From Kuafuiihalomonas sp039024635 (GTDB taxonomy: Bacteria > Myxococcota > Kuafuiibacteriia > Kuafuiibacteriales > Kuafuiibacteriaceae): a stretch of 64,000 nt of DNA. Numbering within the stretch: position 1 is the stretch's first letter; every line of letters starts with the position of its first letter. Positions 17,374 through 26,159 of this stretch are shown here, piece by piece. Location: positions 1 to 64,000 of the forward strand of contig JBCCQA010000010.1 of NCBI GenBank assembly GCA_039024635.1. Direction: 5' to 3'. Below the pieces are notes generated by a model that saw only the letters and a list, made by a program, of their open reading frames with translations, did not search any database and was not told the DNA's origin. A program made the translations under genes and the position numbers.

Positions 17374-17705
17374 CAGTTGATCTCCATTTCCTTCACGAGA
17401 AGCTCTTCGCCCGCCTCGATGCTGAGGGTTGCTCTCTCGGGGCAAGGGCAGACCGCGACGGGCCGCTCCAAGGGCACTCTTTCACCGCATTGGACGCAAC
17501 GGCCGGCCCCCTCGATCTCCTCTACCACCAGCTCCGAGCCCTCGAGCGAGGTGCCTTCGGCACAAAGCTCGTAGCAGAATTCTATGGCCTTCACTTCGAC
17601 GCCGGACAATCGGCCGACCTGGAGCCGGACGCGGCGAACTGCGCGCCCGGCCGCCTTCTCGTCCACGATGGCCACGATGTTTCGAGTGATCGCGAGTTCA
17701 TGCAT
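17373..17705 (-). CDS. hypA: Hydrogenase nickel-insertion protein HypA
   Basis: 110 residues. The start at 17705 is chosen over one two codons upstream because HypA needs His at position 2 (MHELAIT), which binds Ni. Zinc-binding CXXC pairs are present (CVQC and CPCPE region), though the second reads CPC rather than a plain CXXC. HypA works with HypB to insert Ni after the Fe(CN)2CO group is in place. It overlaps hypE by 1 nt (TGATG). Confidence 0.93.
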   Translation of the reverse strand: MHELAITRNIVAIVDEKAAGRAVRRVRLQVGRLSGVEVKAIEFCYELCAEGTSLEGSELVVEEIEGAGRCVQCGERVPLERPVAVCPCPERATLSIEAGEELLVKEMEIN

Positions 17706-18787
17706 CAGCAAATCCTCGGCAAAGGCTCTCCGACCAGCATGTCGAGTATCCGTTCGCCGCCAAAACCGGTGTCCAGGGTGACCACTCCGGGAGGACGAGG
17801 GCGACAGCGAGCGATGACCGACGCGTTCTCACCTAGAGGATGACGCCTGAGAGCGGCCAAAGCTGCATCCGCATGGTCGGCTGGGATGGCAGCGACCAGC
17901 TTCCCCTCATTGGCCAGGTGAACTGGATCAAGTCCAAGAAGCTCGCAGAAGCCGTTCACTTCGGGACGGACCGGCAGGGCAGCATGATCCACGACCACAC
18001 CGACCTCGGAGGAAAGGGCCAGTTCGTTGAGCACGGCCGCCAGGCCTCCACGGGTGACGTCCCGCATCGCGTGGACGGGCGCCGCCTCCAAGAGCCTCTC
18101 GATGAGGCCATTCAGCGGTGCGCAGTCGCTGGGGATGTCCGACTCGAGCTCGAGTTCTCCTCGGGCCACCAGGATCGCTGCCCCGTGGTCTCCCAGGTAA
18201 CCGTTGGTGATCAACACGTCGTCGGGCTGTACAAGGCGGCTGCCGATTTCTCGACCCTTTGGGATGACGCCGACGCCGGACGTATTGATGAAGAGCTGAT
18301 CGGCCGCGCCCGTCGACACGACCTTCGTGTCCCCAGTGACAATGCGAACGCCGGCCTCCTTGGCGGCCTGACCCATGCTCCGGAGGATGCGCCGAAGCCT
18401 GTCGACCGGCAGCCCCTCCTCGATGATGAGACCACAGGACAAGAAGAGCGGACGTGCTCCGCCAACCGCGAGGTCGTTGACCGTTCCGTTGACGGCCAAG
18501 CGACCGATGTCGCCTCCGGGAAACTCGAGGGGCGTCACGACGAAACTGTCGGTCGTGAAGGCAAGACGATCGCCGCCCGTGCTGAGATCGGCCAAGGACA
18601 GCTTGGCCTGATCTTCGTCGACCTCGGGCTCACCGAGCTCTCGCACGATTAGGTCGTCAATCAAGTCACGCATCGCCTTGCCGCCCCCGCCGTGGGCTTG
18701 GACGATCACCTTCTCGCGGAGCCGTCCCGAGCGACGACGATGCTTCTCGATGCGTTGGAATAGGGGATGGTCTTCGCTACTCGTCAC
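17705..18787 (-). CDS. hypE: Hydrogenase maturation protein HypE (cyanide ligand synthesis)
   Basis: 360 residues with a GTG start at 18787 that overlaps the hypD stop as GTGA; upstream in-frame codons would only read back through hypD. The N-terminal region has the AIR-synthase-like ATP site (HGGGGKAM, TTDSFVV). The C-terminus ends PRIC, the invariant Cys that carries the thiocarboxamide/thiocyanate group. HypE dehydrates the carbamoyl group received from HypF to make the CN ligands of the Fe site. Confidence 0.95.
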   Translation of the reverse strand: MTSSEDHPLFQRIEKHRRRSGRLREKVIVQAHGGGGKAMRDLIDDLIVRELGEPEVDEDQAKLSLADLSTGGDRLAFTTDSFVVTPLEFPGGDIGRLAVNGTVNDLAVGGARPLFLSCGLIIEEGLPVDRLRRILRSMGQAAKEAGVRIVTGDTKVVSTGAADQLFINTSGVGVIPKGREIGSRLVQPDDVLITNGYLGDHGAAILVARGELELESDIPSDCAPLNGLIERLLEAAPVHAMRDVTRGGLAAVLNELALSSEVGVVVDHAALPVRPEVNGFCELLGLDPVHLANEGKLVAAIPADHADAALAALRRHPLGENASVIARCRPRPPGVVTLDTGFGGERILDMLVGEPLPRIC

Positions 18788-19923
18788 GATCCCGTCTTCA
18801 GCTCTGGCAGCGTGTTCAGCCGCCCATAGTTGTAGTAGGCCGCGCACGCTCCTTCGGAGGACACCATGCACGAGCCGATAGGGGTCTCAGGTTTGCACGA
18901 GGTGCCAAACACCTTGCATTCCCAGGGACGGATGGCGCCCTTGAGGACCTCCCCACACTGGCAGGCTTTGGGGTCAGCTATGGAGAGCGACGGAACGCGG
19001 AAGGCCTTCTCGGCGTCGAACCGTGCGAAACGCTCGGTGAGCTGCAGGCCCGAGTGGTCGACTGAACCAAGGCCCCGCCACTCGAAAAAGCTCCGAAGCT
19101 CGAAGACGCTGGTGATGGAATCGAGGGCGGCTTCGTTGCCCTCATCAGGCACCAGGCGCCGGTACTGGTTCTCGACCTGGCATCGCCCCTCGACCATCTG
19201 ACGCAAGAGCATGACCAAGGACTGAAGGACGTCGAGAGGCTCGAAGCCGCTGACCACGAAGGGCTTCCGGTAGTGTTCGGCGATGAAGCGGTAGGGCGCC
19301 AGACCCGTCACCATCGTCACGTGGCCGGGACCGATGAATCCGTCCAGTCTGAGGTCTGGCGAGTCCAGGATGGCCTTGATGGTCGGCACGATGGTGATGT
19401 GATTGGAGAAGACGAAGAAGTTGGCGACCTCCTCTGCTTCTGCCTCCAGCAAGGTGAGAGCCGTGCTGGGCACCGTGGTTTCGAAGCCAAGGCCAAAGAA
19501 CACGACCTTTCGATCTGGATTCCGCCGGGCCGTTGCCAGGGCGTCGGTGGGCGAATAGACCGTGCGGATGTCGCAGCCCTCTGCCTTGGCCTGTAGCAGG
19601 CTCTTCTTCGAGCCCGGCACCCGCATGGCGTCGCCGTAGGTGCAAAAGATGACGCCAGGTTCCTCGGCCAGGCTGATCGCATCATCGACTCGCCCAACGG
19701 GGAGAACGCATACGGGGCAGCCTGGGCCGTGCACCAGCTCGATGGTGTCGGGAAGCATTTCTTCGAGCCCGAACTTGAAGATGGAATGGGTGTGACCACC
19801 ACAGACCTCCATAATCTTGACCGGATCCTCTGCGCTGCGTCCGAGCTCGAGGAGCAAGCCTTCAATGGTCCGGACGAGCTTCTTGCCTTGAACAGGGTCT
19901 CTAAACTCTTGAACGTACTTCAT
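18784..19923 (-). CDS. hypD: Hydrogenase Fe-cofactor scaffold HypD
   Basis: 379 residues from the ATG at 19923, overlapping the SIS-domain gene by 4 nt. Family motifs are CGGHTH (about residue 40), GPGCPVCV (about 68) and a C-terminal 4Fe-4S cysteine set in CQCGEVL, CKVFGTSCKPETPIGSC. HypD with HypC carries Fe while CN and CO ligands are attached. Confidence 0.95.
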   Translation of the reverse strand: MKYVQEFRDPVQGKKLVRTIEGLLLELGRSAEDPVKIMEVCGGHTHSIFKFGLEEMLPDTIELVHGPGCPVCVLPVGRVDDAISLAEEPGVIFCTYGDAMRVPGSKKSLLQAKAEGCDIRTVYSPTDALATARRNPDRKVVFFGLGFETTVPSTALTLLEAEAEEVANFFVFSNHITIVPTIKAILDSPDLRLDGFIGPGHVTMVTGLAPYRFIAEHYRKPFVVSGFEPLDVLQSLVMLLRQMVEGRCQVENQYRRLVPDEGNEAALDSITSVFELRSFFEWRGLGSVDHSGLQLTERFARFDAEKAFRVPSLSIADPKACQCGEVLKGAIRPWECKVFGTSCKPETPIGSCMVSSEGACAAYYNYGRLNTLPELKTGS

Positions 19924-20573
19924 TGCTCGCCTCCGCGTTCTTGAGCCAATAAGGTGTGAACCAGGTCCCACAGCACGTGGTAGGCTGCGACGTGACTCTC
20001 CTGAATGCGATGAACGCTATCGCTGTCGACCACCAAGCAGTGGTCGACGGCAGTCTTCATCTGGCCTCCGTCGTGACCCGAGAAACCGATGGTCAAAATA
20101 CCCCGTCGTTTCGCGGCCGCGAAAGCGGCCAGGAGGTTCTTCGAGTTGCCGCTCGTCGATAGGCCGAGTAACGCATCACCACTCCGACCTAGCGACGAAA
20201 TCTGGCGGGCGAAGACCTGGTCGAAGCCGACGTCGTTGGCTACCGCCGACATGAACTGAGTGTCGTGACCCAAATGCTCGGCCGGCAGGGCCGGACGCCC
20301 AACCGTCACCGGATGATTGAACTCGACCGCCACGTGAGCCGCGTCGGATGCCGAACCCCCGTTGCCCATCGTGAACAAGCGCCCGCCTCTTCGAAAGCAG
20401 TAGGCCAAACCTCGGGCGATTTCGATGAGCGTGGGCGCCGAAGCGGCAAAGAAACGCGTCTTCACCTCGACCGAGTTGGCGGCCTTCGCGGCGATGGAGT
20501 TCGTGAGCTCCCCGTCCGAGACCTCCGGTCGAGCTTGGAGCCCCGGATAGAGCTGCTGCAAGGAAGAGCTCAC
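19920..20573 (-). CDS. SIS-domain protein, GmhA-like, inside the hyp cluster
   Basis: 217 residues with a phosphoheptose-isomerase-type SIS fold: FTMGNGGSASDAAH and GLSTSGNSKN are the two sugar-phosphate loops, and FNHPV and the C-terminal ESHVAAYHVLWDLVH align with GmhA active-site helices. GmhA makes heptose-7-phosphate for LPS, but SIS genes between hypC and hypD recur in hydrogenase clusters, where the role is not established. It overlaps hypC and hypD by 4 nt each, so it is co-translated with them. Confidence 0.85.
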   Translation of the reverse strand: MSSSLQQLYPGLQARPEVSDGELTNSIAAKAANSVEVKTRFFAASAPTLIEIARGLAYCFRRGGRLFTMGNGGSASDAAHVAVEFNHPVTVGRPALPAEHLGHDTQFMSAVANDVGFDQVFARQISSLGRSGDALLGLSTSGNSKNLLAAFAAAKRRGILTIGFSGHDGGQMKTAVDHCLVVDSDSVHRIQESHVAAYHVLWDLVHTLLAQERGGEQ

Positions 20574-20839
20574 GTCGCCCTCATCGCTTGCAGCTCATCT
20601 TGCACTTCGCCCATCTCTTCCAAGAGGCGCATCGTACGCTCGGCTTCTTCTGGGTCGATGCGACTCATGGCGAAGCCGACGTGCACCAATACCCAGGTCC
20701 CGAGAAGTTTCTCGGGTGCCTCACCCTGGAGTACGCAGGTCAGGTTCGCCGTCCTCCGGACGCCACCTACGTCGACGACGCCCAGGTGTTCATTGGTCTC
20801 GTCGAGCGCGACGATCCGACCAGGGATCCCTAGACACAT
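20570..20839 (-). CDS. hypC: Hydrogenase maturation chaperone HypC
   Basis: 89 residues starting MCLGIPG, with Cys2 that binds the Fe(CN)2CO fragment and the large subunit. The core (VDVGGVRRTANLTC, WVLVHVGFAMSRID) is typical HypC/HupF. It starts 2 nt after the hypF stop and overlaps the SIS gene by 4 nt. Confidence 0.95.
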   Translation of the reverse strand: MCLGIPGRIVALDETNEHLGVVDVGGVRRTANLTCVLQGEAPEKLLGTWVLVHVGFAMSRIDPEEAERTMRLLEEMGEVQDELQAMRAT

Positions 20840-20841
20840 GC

Positions 20842-23193
20842 TCAGCGGCCTCTTCGAAGGGCCAGCTTGGCCGAAGCCACGGCGGCCTGACCCAAGGCGA
20901 GACCACCGTCATGAGCGGGAAACCGCACGGGACTCAAAACGTCGAAGCCGGCCGCGCGGAGTCCAGATTCGGTCGTTTCCAACAAGATGCGGTTCTGAAA
21001 GCAGCCACCCCCGAGGACCACACGACGCAACACTCCGCCTTCTCGCTGGCGAAGGAGCGAAGTCATTCGCACCAGAGCATCTGACAGAGCCACGTGGAAG
21101 CGGGCCGCTATGCGGCTCCGCGATATGCCCGTACAGAGGTCGCCCAAAATTCCACGCCACATGCCTAGAAACTCCAGGTAAGGGAGGTCATTGTCTAGGC
21201 TGGGGATCCCGATAGGATAACGCTCTTCTTTGAGCGCAGCGTCCAAGTCGTCGGACGTTATGGACGCTTCCAGCGCCATAGCCGCTTGGCCTTCGAAGCT
21301 GATCGCCTCCGCATGCAGATCCAGCGCAGCAGCCACAGCGTCGAAGAGCCGTCCACATGACGAGGTGCGCGGCGCTTTCTCCATGGCGGACTCCAACATG
21401 GGACTCCTGCGGGCACTCAATCGATCCAAGACAGGCAGCCCTCCAAAGTGGACATCGAGTTCACCCCAGCTCTGCTCGGCCCGGAGCTGGGCATACAGAT
21501 TACGCCAGGGCTGTCGCGCTGCTACGTCGCCGCCAATCAAGGGCACGGGTTTGAAGGTTCCCGTCTGCCTGAAGTCGACGTAGTTGCAGTAGAGGAACTC
21601 GCCACCCCAAAGCTCGCCCTGCGGACCCCAGCCCAAGCCGTCGAGGGCGATTCCCAAGACGGGCTCGGTACCGGCCTCGACATCGTGCTCGGCCATGACG
21701 GCAGCAATATGGGCATGATGGTGCTGAACCTCGATGACGTCGGCACCTTCAGCTTCAGCCCAGTCTCGTCCTATCTGCCGAGATCGGTACTCGGGGTGCA
21801 TGTCGACCGCCACCGCCTTCGGTGCGTGTTCGAATAGGGCACTCATCAGGCTTCGGGTCTGTTCGAAGGCGTCCAGCGTCCGAACCTCGTCGAGATCGCC
21901 AAGATGAGGAGAGACGATGGCGCGCTTCCCCTGGGCCATGCAGAAAGCCGACTTCAGGTCGGCGCCCGCGGCCCAGAGGCCTTCATCAACCGCCAATGGA
22001 AGCCGCGTGCTGGCCGGAGACAGGCCGCGGGCGCGCCGGACGACCCTGAGCTCGCCTGCAGCGTGGCGAACGACGGAGTCGTCGACACGGTTTCTGATAG
22101 GGCGGTCGTGAAACAAGAACCAGTCGGCAATGGCCGAGAGGCGCTCCTTGGCTTCCTGGTCGCCGATGCACTGAGGCTCGTGGCTGAGGTTCCCGCTCGT
22201 ACACACGATGGGCTGCTTCACTCGGCGCAAGATCAGATGGTGTAGCGGGGTGTAGGGCAGCATGAAGCCAAGTCCGCCCCCATCCGGTACCACCGATGGT
22301 GCCACTTGCTCGCCCTTCTCGAAGCCTTCGAGGATGACGATGGGCGCGACCGAGCTGCTCAGGGCCTTCTCTTCCTCGGGCCGCACCCGGGCGAAACGGC
22401 GGATCACGTCGAGGTCCCTCGCCATCATGGCCAGGGGCTTTCCGAAGCGTCGCTTTCGGCGACGTAGCTCGGCCACCGCCTCCTCCGACGTCGCGTCGCA
22501 GCACAGGTGCCAGCCGCCAAGGCCCTTCACGGCCACGATCTCACCTCGCTGCAGGAGGGTTCCCACCGCGTCGACCGCATCCATCATCGTGAACCGTTCG
22601 ACGCTGAAGGCCCGACCATCGGCCCTCTCCAGACGCGCTTTCGGTCCGCATCCGTGACACGCGATGGGCTGGGCGTGATACCGCCGATCGTCTTCGTCTT
22701 CGTACTCGGCCCGACACTCGGCACACATCTCGAAGTCGGCCATCGTCGTCGACTCGCGATCGAGAGGAATCCGGGTCGCAATGCTGAAGCGAGGTCCACA
22801 GTGCGTGCAGGTGGTAAAGGGATATCGGTAGCGCCTGGAAAGGGGGTCCAGGACCTCGGCCAGGCAGGCCGGACAGGCCGCAGCATCGGCCGGGAGGTCC
22901 GTGAGAGCTTCGCCGCCTGCGCTGGACTCGATGTGAAAACCGCTCCCGAAGGCGAGATCGTCGGCCGCCTCACGCTCCACCGCCTCCACTTTCGCCAGAG
23001 GCGGGAGCCCGTCGAGGAGCTCTTCGATGAAGCGATCGAGCTCCTCGTGCTCTCCACGAACGCCGATCAGCACGCCCTCAGCGTCGTTTCGAACGAAGCC
23101 GCTCAGCTCCCGACGTCGCGCGTGTTTGGCCACCGTGGGTCTGAAGCCAACCCCTTGGACGGTGCCACGGATTCGAATCCGCTCAGATCGCAT
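20842..23193 (-). CDS. hypF: Carbamoyltransferase HypF
   Basis: 783 residues from the ATG at 23193, which overlaps the NHL gene end by 11 nt. Domains in order: acylphosphatase (RIRGTVQGVGFRP), two zinc-finger motifs (CPACLAEVLDP..CTHCGPRF; CAECRAEY..CHGCGP), YrdC-like (about 190-370) and Kae1-like with HHHAHIAAV (about 470 on). HypF makes carbamoyl-AMP from carbamoyl phosphate and passes the carbamoyl group to HypE Cys. Confidence 0.95.
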   Translation of the reverse strand: MRSERIRIRGTVQGVGFRPTVAKHARRRELSGFVRNDAEGVLIGVRGEHEELDRFIEELLDGLPPLAKVEAVEREAADDLAFGSGFHIESSAGGEALTDLPADAAACPACLAEVLDPLSRRYRYPFTTCTHCGPRFSIATRIPLDRESTTMADFEMCAECRAEYEDEDDRRYHAQPIACHGCGPKARLERADGRAFSVERFTMMDAVDAVGTLLQRGEIVAVKGLGGWHLCCDATSEEAVAELRRRKRRFGKPLAMMARDLDVIRRFARVRPEEEKALSSSVAPIVILEGFEKGEQVAPSVVPDGGGLGFMLPYTPLHHLILRRVKQPIVCTSGNLSHEPQCIGDQEAKERLSAIADWFLFHDRPIRNRVDDSVVRHAAGELRVVRRARGLSPASTRLPLAVDEGLWAAGADLKSAFCMAQGKRAIVSPHLGDLDEVRTLDAFEQTRSLMSALFEHAPKAVAVDMHPEYRSRQIGRDWAEAEGADVIEVQHHHAHIAAVMAEHDVEAGTEPVLGIALDGLGWGPQGELWGGEFLYCNYVDFRQTGTFKPVPLIGGDVAARQPWRNLYAQLRAEQSWGELDVHFGGLPVLDRLSARRSPMLESAMEKAPRTSSCGRLFDAVAAALDLHAEAISFEGQAAMALEASITSDDLDAALKEERYPIGIPSLDNDLPYLEFLGMWRGILGDLCTGISRSRIAARFHVALSDALVRMTSLLRQREGGVLRRVVLGGGCFQNRILLETTESGLRAAGFDVLSPVRFPAHDGGLALGQAAVASAKLALRRGR

Positions 23194-24340
23194 CCGCCAA
23201 ACTCCAAAGCAGCACTCGGTGGTTTCCGGTGTCGGAGACGATGGCAAGGTCCTCGACGCAGTGGAGGCCGTAGGGCCAACACAGACTGTCCCGCACCGGG
23301 AGCTTGTTGCGATTGTCGCCCTTGCTTCGGAAGTCCGGCTGGGCGGTCAGCAAGTCGGCCGCCCGTCCTGAACGAATCGGACCCGTGAAGCCAAGCAGTC
23401 TCGAGTTTGCGGTATCCGCCACCAAGAGCCGGTCGCCTCCACTCTGAAGCGCGTAGGGCATACTGAAAGACTCGGCGGTGGGCAGATAGATCCCACGATT
23501 GTGATCCGTTCCCGTGAAGTCGGCCTGACCCAGAACCAAGGAGGCTGGGACGTTGCTCTCGTTCGGTAGCTCGTTCCACGCCAAGACCCGGTTGTTGCCG
23601 GCATCGCTCACGAGGAGGCGCCCTCCATGAATGGTCATGTCGTGGGGCCAACGTACGCTTCGGGCATCGGCCGACTTTCCGCCGTTGTCGGAACGAGACT
23701 CGAGGTCGGCTTGCCCGAGCGCGAAGTCAGCAGGCTGCCCCGTTTCGCCCGGGAGATCACGCCATACCAGTACTCGTCGGTTGCCCGCATCGCAGACGTA
23801 GAGCCGCCCTCCGTGCACCATGACCTGGAAGGGCCAATGCATGGTGTCGGCTCGGGGCTCGCCGTCTCGGTTGGGCCGTTGATGCTCGAAGTCGCCCTGG
23901 CCGAGAACGAAGTCGGCGGGCTGGGAGGAGTGCACGGGCATGTTCCGCCAAACCAGGACGCGATTGTTCCACGAGTCAGCGACGGCCAGACCCTCGCCAA
24001 AGCGGCAGATCCCCGTGGGGACGTTCATGGTCTCGGCTGTCGGCTCGTCCCGAAGGGCGTTGCGACCTTCGGTATGAAAGTCGGGCTGACCGAGAACGAG
24101 GTCGGCCTCTCGACCGTCTTCCTTCGGCAGTCGATGGTGGACGACGACACGATGGTGGCCCGTGTCGGCGATCAGGAGCGGACCGTCCGAACCGGCCAGA
24201 AAAGCGCTCCTCGGACCGAACAGGGCCCCTGGGGTCGGTCGAATGTCGGGGGAAAAGGGATCGGCCCCTCCGAGTACGATCGCCGGCCCTCTGGGCTCCA
24301 ACGCCGGGGCAGGGACATCGATTTCGGCCGCGACGCTCAT
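23183..24340 (-). CDS. NHL-repeat beta-propeller protein of the hydrogenase cluster
   Basis: 385 residues from the ATG at 24340, overlapping the NifU-Rieske gene by 4 nt. About six repeats each contain (A/S)D(T/S/A)xxxRVLVW and ADxVLGQxDF, the NHL propeller pattern (for example DSWNNRVLVW, DAGNRRVLVW, DAGNNRVLAW). No signal peptide is seen, so it is probably cytosolic. NHL genes are a regular part of group 1h-type hydrogenase clusters; a role as an assembly or electron-transfer scaffold is inferred, not shown. Confidence 0.85.
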   Translation of the reverse strand: MSVAAEIDVPAPALEPRGPAIVLGGADPFSPDIRPTPGALFGPRSAFLAGSDGPLLIADTGHHRVVVHHRLPKEDGREADLVLGQPDFHTEGRNALRDEPTAETMNVPTGICRFGEGLAVADSWNNRVLVWRNMPVHSSQPADFVLGQGDFEHQRPNRDGEPRADTMHWPFQVMVHGGRLYVCDAGNRRVLVWRDLPGETGQPADFALGQADLESRSDNGGKSADARSVRWPHDMTIHGGRLLVSDAGNNRVLAWNELPNESNVPASLVLGQADFTGTDHNRGIYLPTAESFSMPYALQSGGDRLLVADTANSRLLGFTGPIRSGRAADLLTAQPDFRSKGDNRNKLPVRDSLCWPYGLHCVEDLAIVSDTGNHRVLLWSLADAI

Positions 24341-25191
24341 GTCGCCACCTGCACTTCGATCCGCTCCCCGCTGATCCGGACGGGATAAGAGGGCAGCTGG
24401 ATCTCGGGCGCCGTCAGGCATTCGCCGCTGCTCAACGAGAACTGAAAGCCGTGGAAGGGGCAGGTCAGGATCTCGCCGTCGACCTCACCCTCGTCGAGCG
24501 GCATCCCCAGATGAGAGCAGGCGTTTCGATAGGCTTTGGGCTCGCCCCCGACCAAGGTCACGAACAAGGAGATCTGTGCCAGGTCGATCACCGTGAGACG
24601 CCCTTCGCCCAGCTCAGCGACCGGCAACAGATCGGTCCAAGGGACGGCAAAGGGGCTGGAGCCGACCGCGGGTAGCTGGACCAGCTCTGCGCGTGCGCGC
24701 TGCTTCACCACCGTCACGCGTTCGATGGTGGGGGCCGCATCTTTGATCGCCGTTTCGATGCCCTGGCGGACCGTGATGTCAGAGTGGGTGCAGCCGTCGC
24801 AGCTCCCTTGCAGTCTGATTTCGACTTCAGTCTCGTCGACGACTCGCACCAGCTCGACGTTCCCCTCGTGGGATGCGAGCGTCGGGCGCACCGACTCCAG
24901 GGCCGCCTCGACCCGTTCTTCGAGGGTGGGTTCCGGTTTGGCGAGGAGGCCGTTGAAGGCGAGCACGCCCCGGACCCAGGGGTCCTGCACGGCGACCTTG
25001 AGGGCCTCCAGGCCACCGGGCTCCTCCTTGACGATCCGGATGAGGCGACGAAAGGCGCCCACCTGGATGGCCTCCACCGAATTACGAATGGCCTGGACCG
25101 TCGCCTGCTGCTCCGTACTCCAGGCCTCGGTCACGCTCTCCAAGCGCTCGAGGTCCCTTGCCAGCTGCTCGAAGTCTCGTTCGGTGCTCAT
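24337..25191 (-). CDS. NifU C-terminal domain-Rieske [2Fe-2S] fusion protein
   Basis: 284 residues. The N-terminal 80 residues are helical (MSTERDFEQL...). A NifU C-terminal-type Fe-S carrier domain follows, with GSCDGCTHSD (C131, C134). A Rieske domain follows, with C225-H227 (CSHLGMPL) and C244-H247 (CPFHGFQF). It could build or donate Fe-S clusters, or pass electrons from the hydrogenase small subunit to a quinone or other acceptor, as no cytochrome b subunit is present. It overlaps the TPR gene by 4 nt and the NHL gene by 4 nt. Confidence 0.88.
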   Translation of the reverse strand: MSTERDFEQLARDLERLESVTEAWSTEQQATVQAIRNSVEAIQVGAFRRLIRIVKEEPGGLEALKVAVQDPWVRGVLAFNGLLAKPEPTLEERVEAALESVRPTLASHEGNVELVRVVDETEVEIRLQGSCDGCTHSDITVRQGIETAIKDAAPTIERVTVVKQRARAELVQLPAVGSSPFAVPWTDLLPVAELGEGRLTVIDLAQISLFVTLVGGEPKAYRNACSHLGMPLDEGEVDGEILTCPFHGFQFSLSSGECLTAPEIQLPSYPVRISGERIEVQVAT

Positions 25192-26159
25192 GCCGGCATC
25201 CCCAGTTCGGCCAGCTCTCGAACGAGTTCGTCGGAAAGGGCGCCCACGATCTCTGCTCGGTCACCGACCTCGTGGGCCAGGTAGATGCTCTGAGCGTCTC
25301 GCAGGAGCTCCACCGCGCTGGCGAGGTTCCTTGGATTCCCGAGATCGCTTCGCTCGGGGTCGTCGGGAAGGTTCATGAGCGCGTTGGCCTTGTTGGTTAC
25401 CGTATTCGCGTACTCGACGGGCGTGTCCCTTCGAGTACGCACCTTGAGAGCTTCATCGTAGGCCTCCACCGCCCGAGAGAGGTTCTCGAGGGGGTGGGAA
25501 GTACGCATGGCCTGAAGCGCGTTGCCGAGGTTATTCTGCAGCATGGCGTACTCGGTCGGGTCCTCGATGAGACTGACGACCTTCAGGGCCTCCTGGAAGG
25601 ACTGAACGGCCATGGCTTCCCGCATCACCTCCCGCTCTGGGGCGAGCTTCATCGACAGGTAAGCCGTCGCGAGGTTGTTGTGGATGGTCGCGAACTCTCG
25701 GGGATGAACCTCCTTGGTGAAGGTCTGAAGCGCTCGGTGATAGGCCTGCACGGCCTGCTGCAGGGGCGCCGACCCCTGGGCGGCCAAGGCCTGGAGAACC
25801 AGACCGAGGCTCATCTCGACCTCCGCCACTTCCTCATCCTCTCCAACCTGGCGGAGCACGGTGAGAGCCTCGTCGAAGCAGGCTCGTGCATCCTCCAACG
25901 CCGACCCGTCCGTCCCAGGCAGGCGGCGCAAAGCACCACCCTTGCCGGCCAGAGCACGGGCGCGGGCGAGAGCGTCATCTCCTGCCAGCGCCAAGGCCTG
26001 ATCGTACAGGGCCAGCGCGTCCACGAGGTCTTGAAGGGCCTTCGGCTTCTTTTGCAAATCGAACGCCATCTCGACGAAGGACTCGGCCTTCTCGAGGGGA
26101 GGATGATCAGCGGCGAGAAGCGTTCGGATCGTCTCGGCGATGTGGGGACTGGTGTTCAT
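25188..26159 (-). CDS. TPR-repeat protein of the hydrogenase cluster
   Basis: 323 residues, soluble, no signal peptide. At least five TPR-like helix pairs are visible: LALYDQALALAG, ARACFDEALTVLRQ, VQAYHRALQTF, VQSFQEALKVV, VEAYDEALKVR. It is probably a protein-binding scaffold. TPR proteins at this position recur in group 1h-type hydrogenase clusters. It overlaps the protease gene and the NifU-Rieske gene by 4 nt each, so equal production is expected. Confidence 0.85.
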   Translation of the reverse strand: MNTSPHIAETIRTLLAADHPPLEKAESFVEMAFDLQKKPKALQDLVDALALYDQALALAGDDALARARALAGKGGALRRLPGTDGSALEDARACFDEALTVLRQVGEDEEVAEVEMSLGLVLQALAAQGSAPLQQAVQAYHRALQTFTKEVHPREFATIHNNLATAYLSMKLAPEREVMREAMAVQSFQEALKVVSLIEDPTEYAMLQNNLGNALQAMRTSHPLENLSRAVEAYDEALKVRTRRDTPVEYANTVTNKANALMNLPDDPERSDLGNPRNLASAVELLRDAQSIYLAHEVGDRAEIVGALSDELVRELAELGMPA

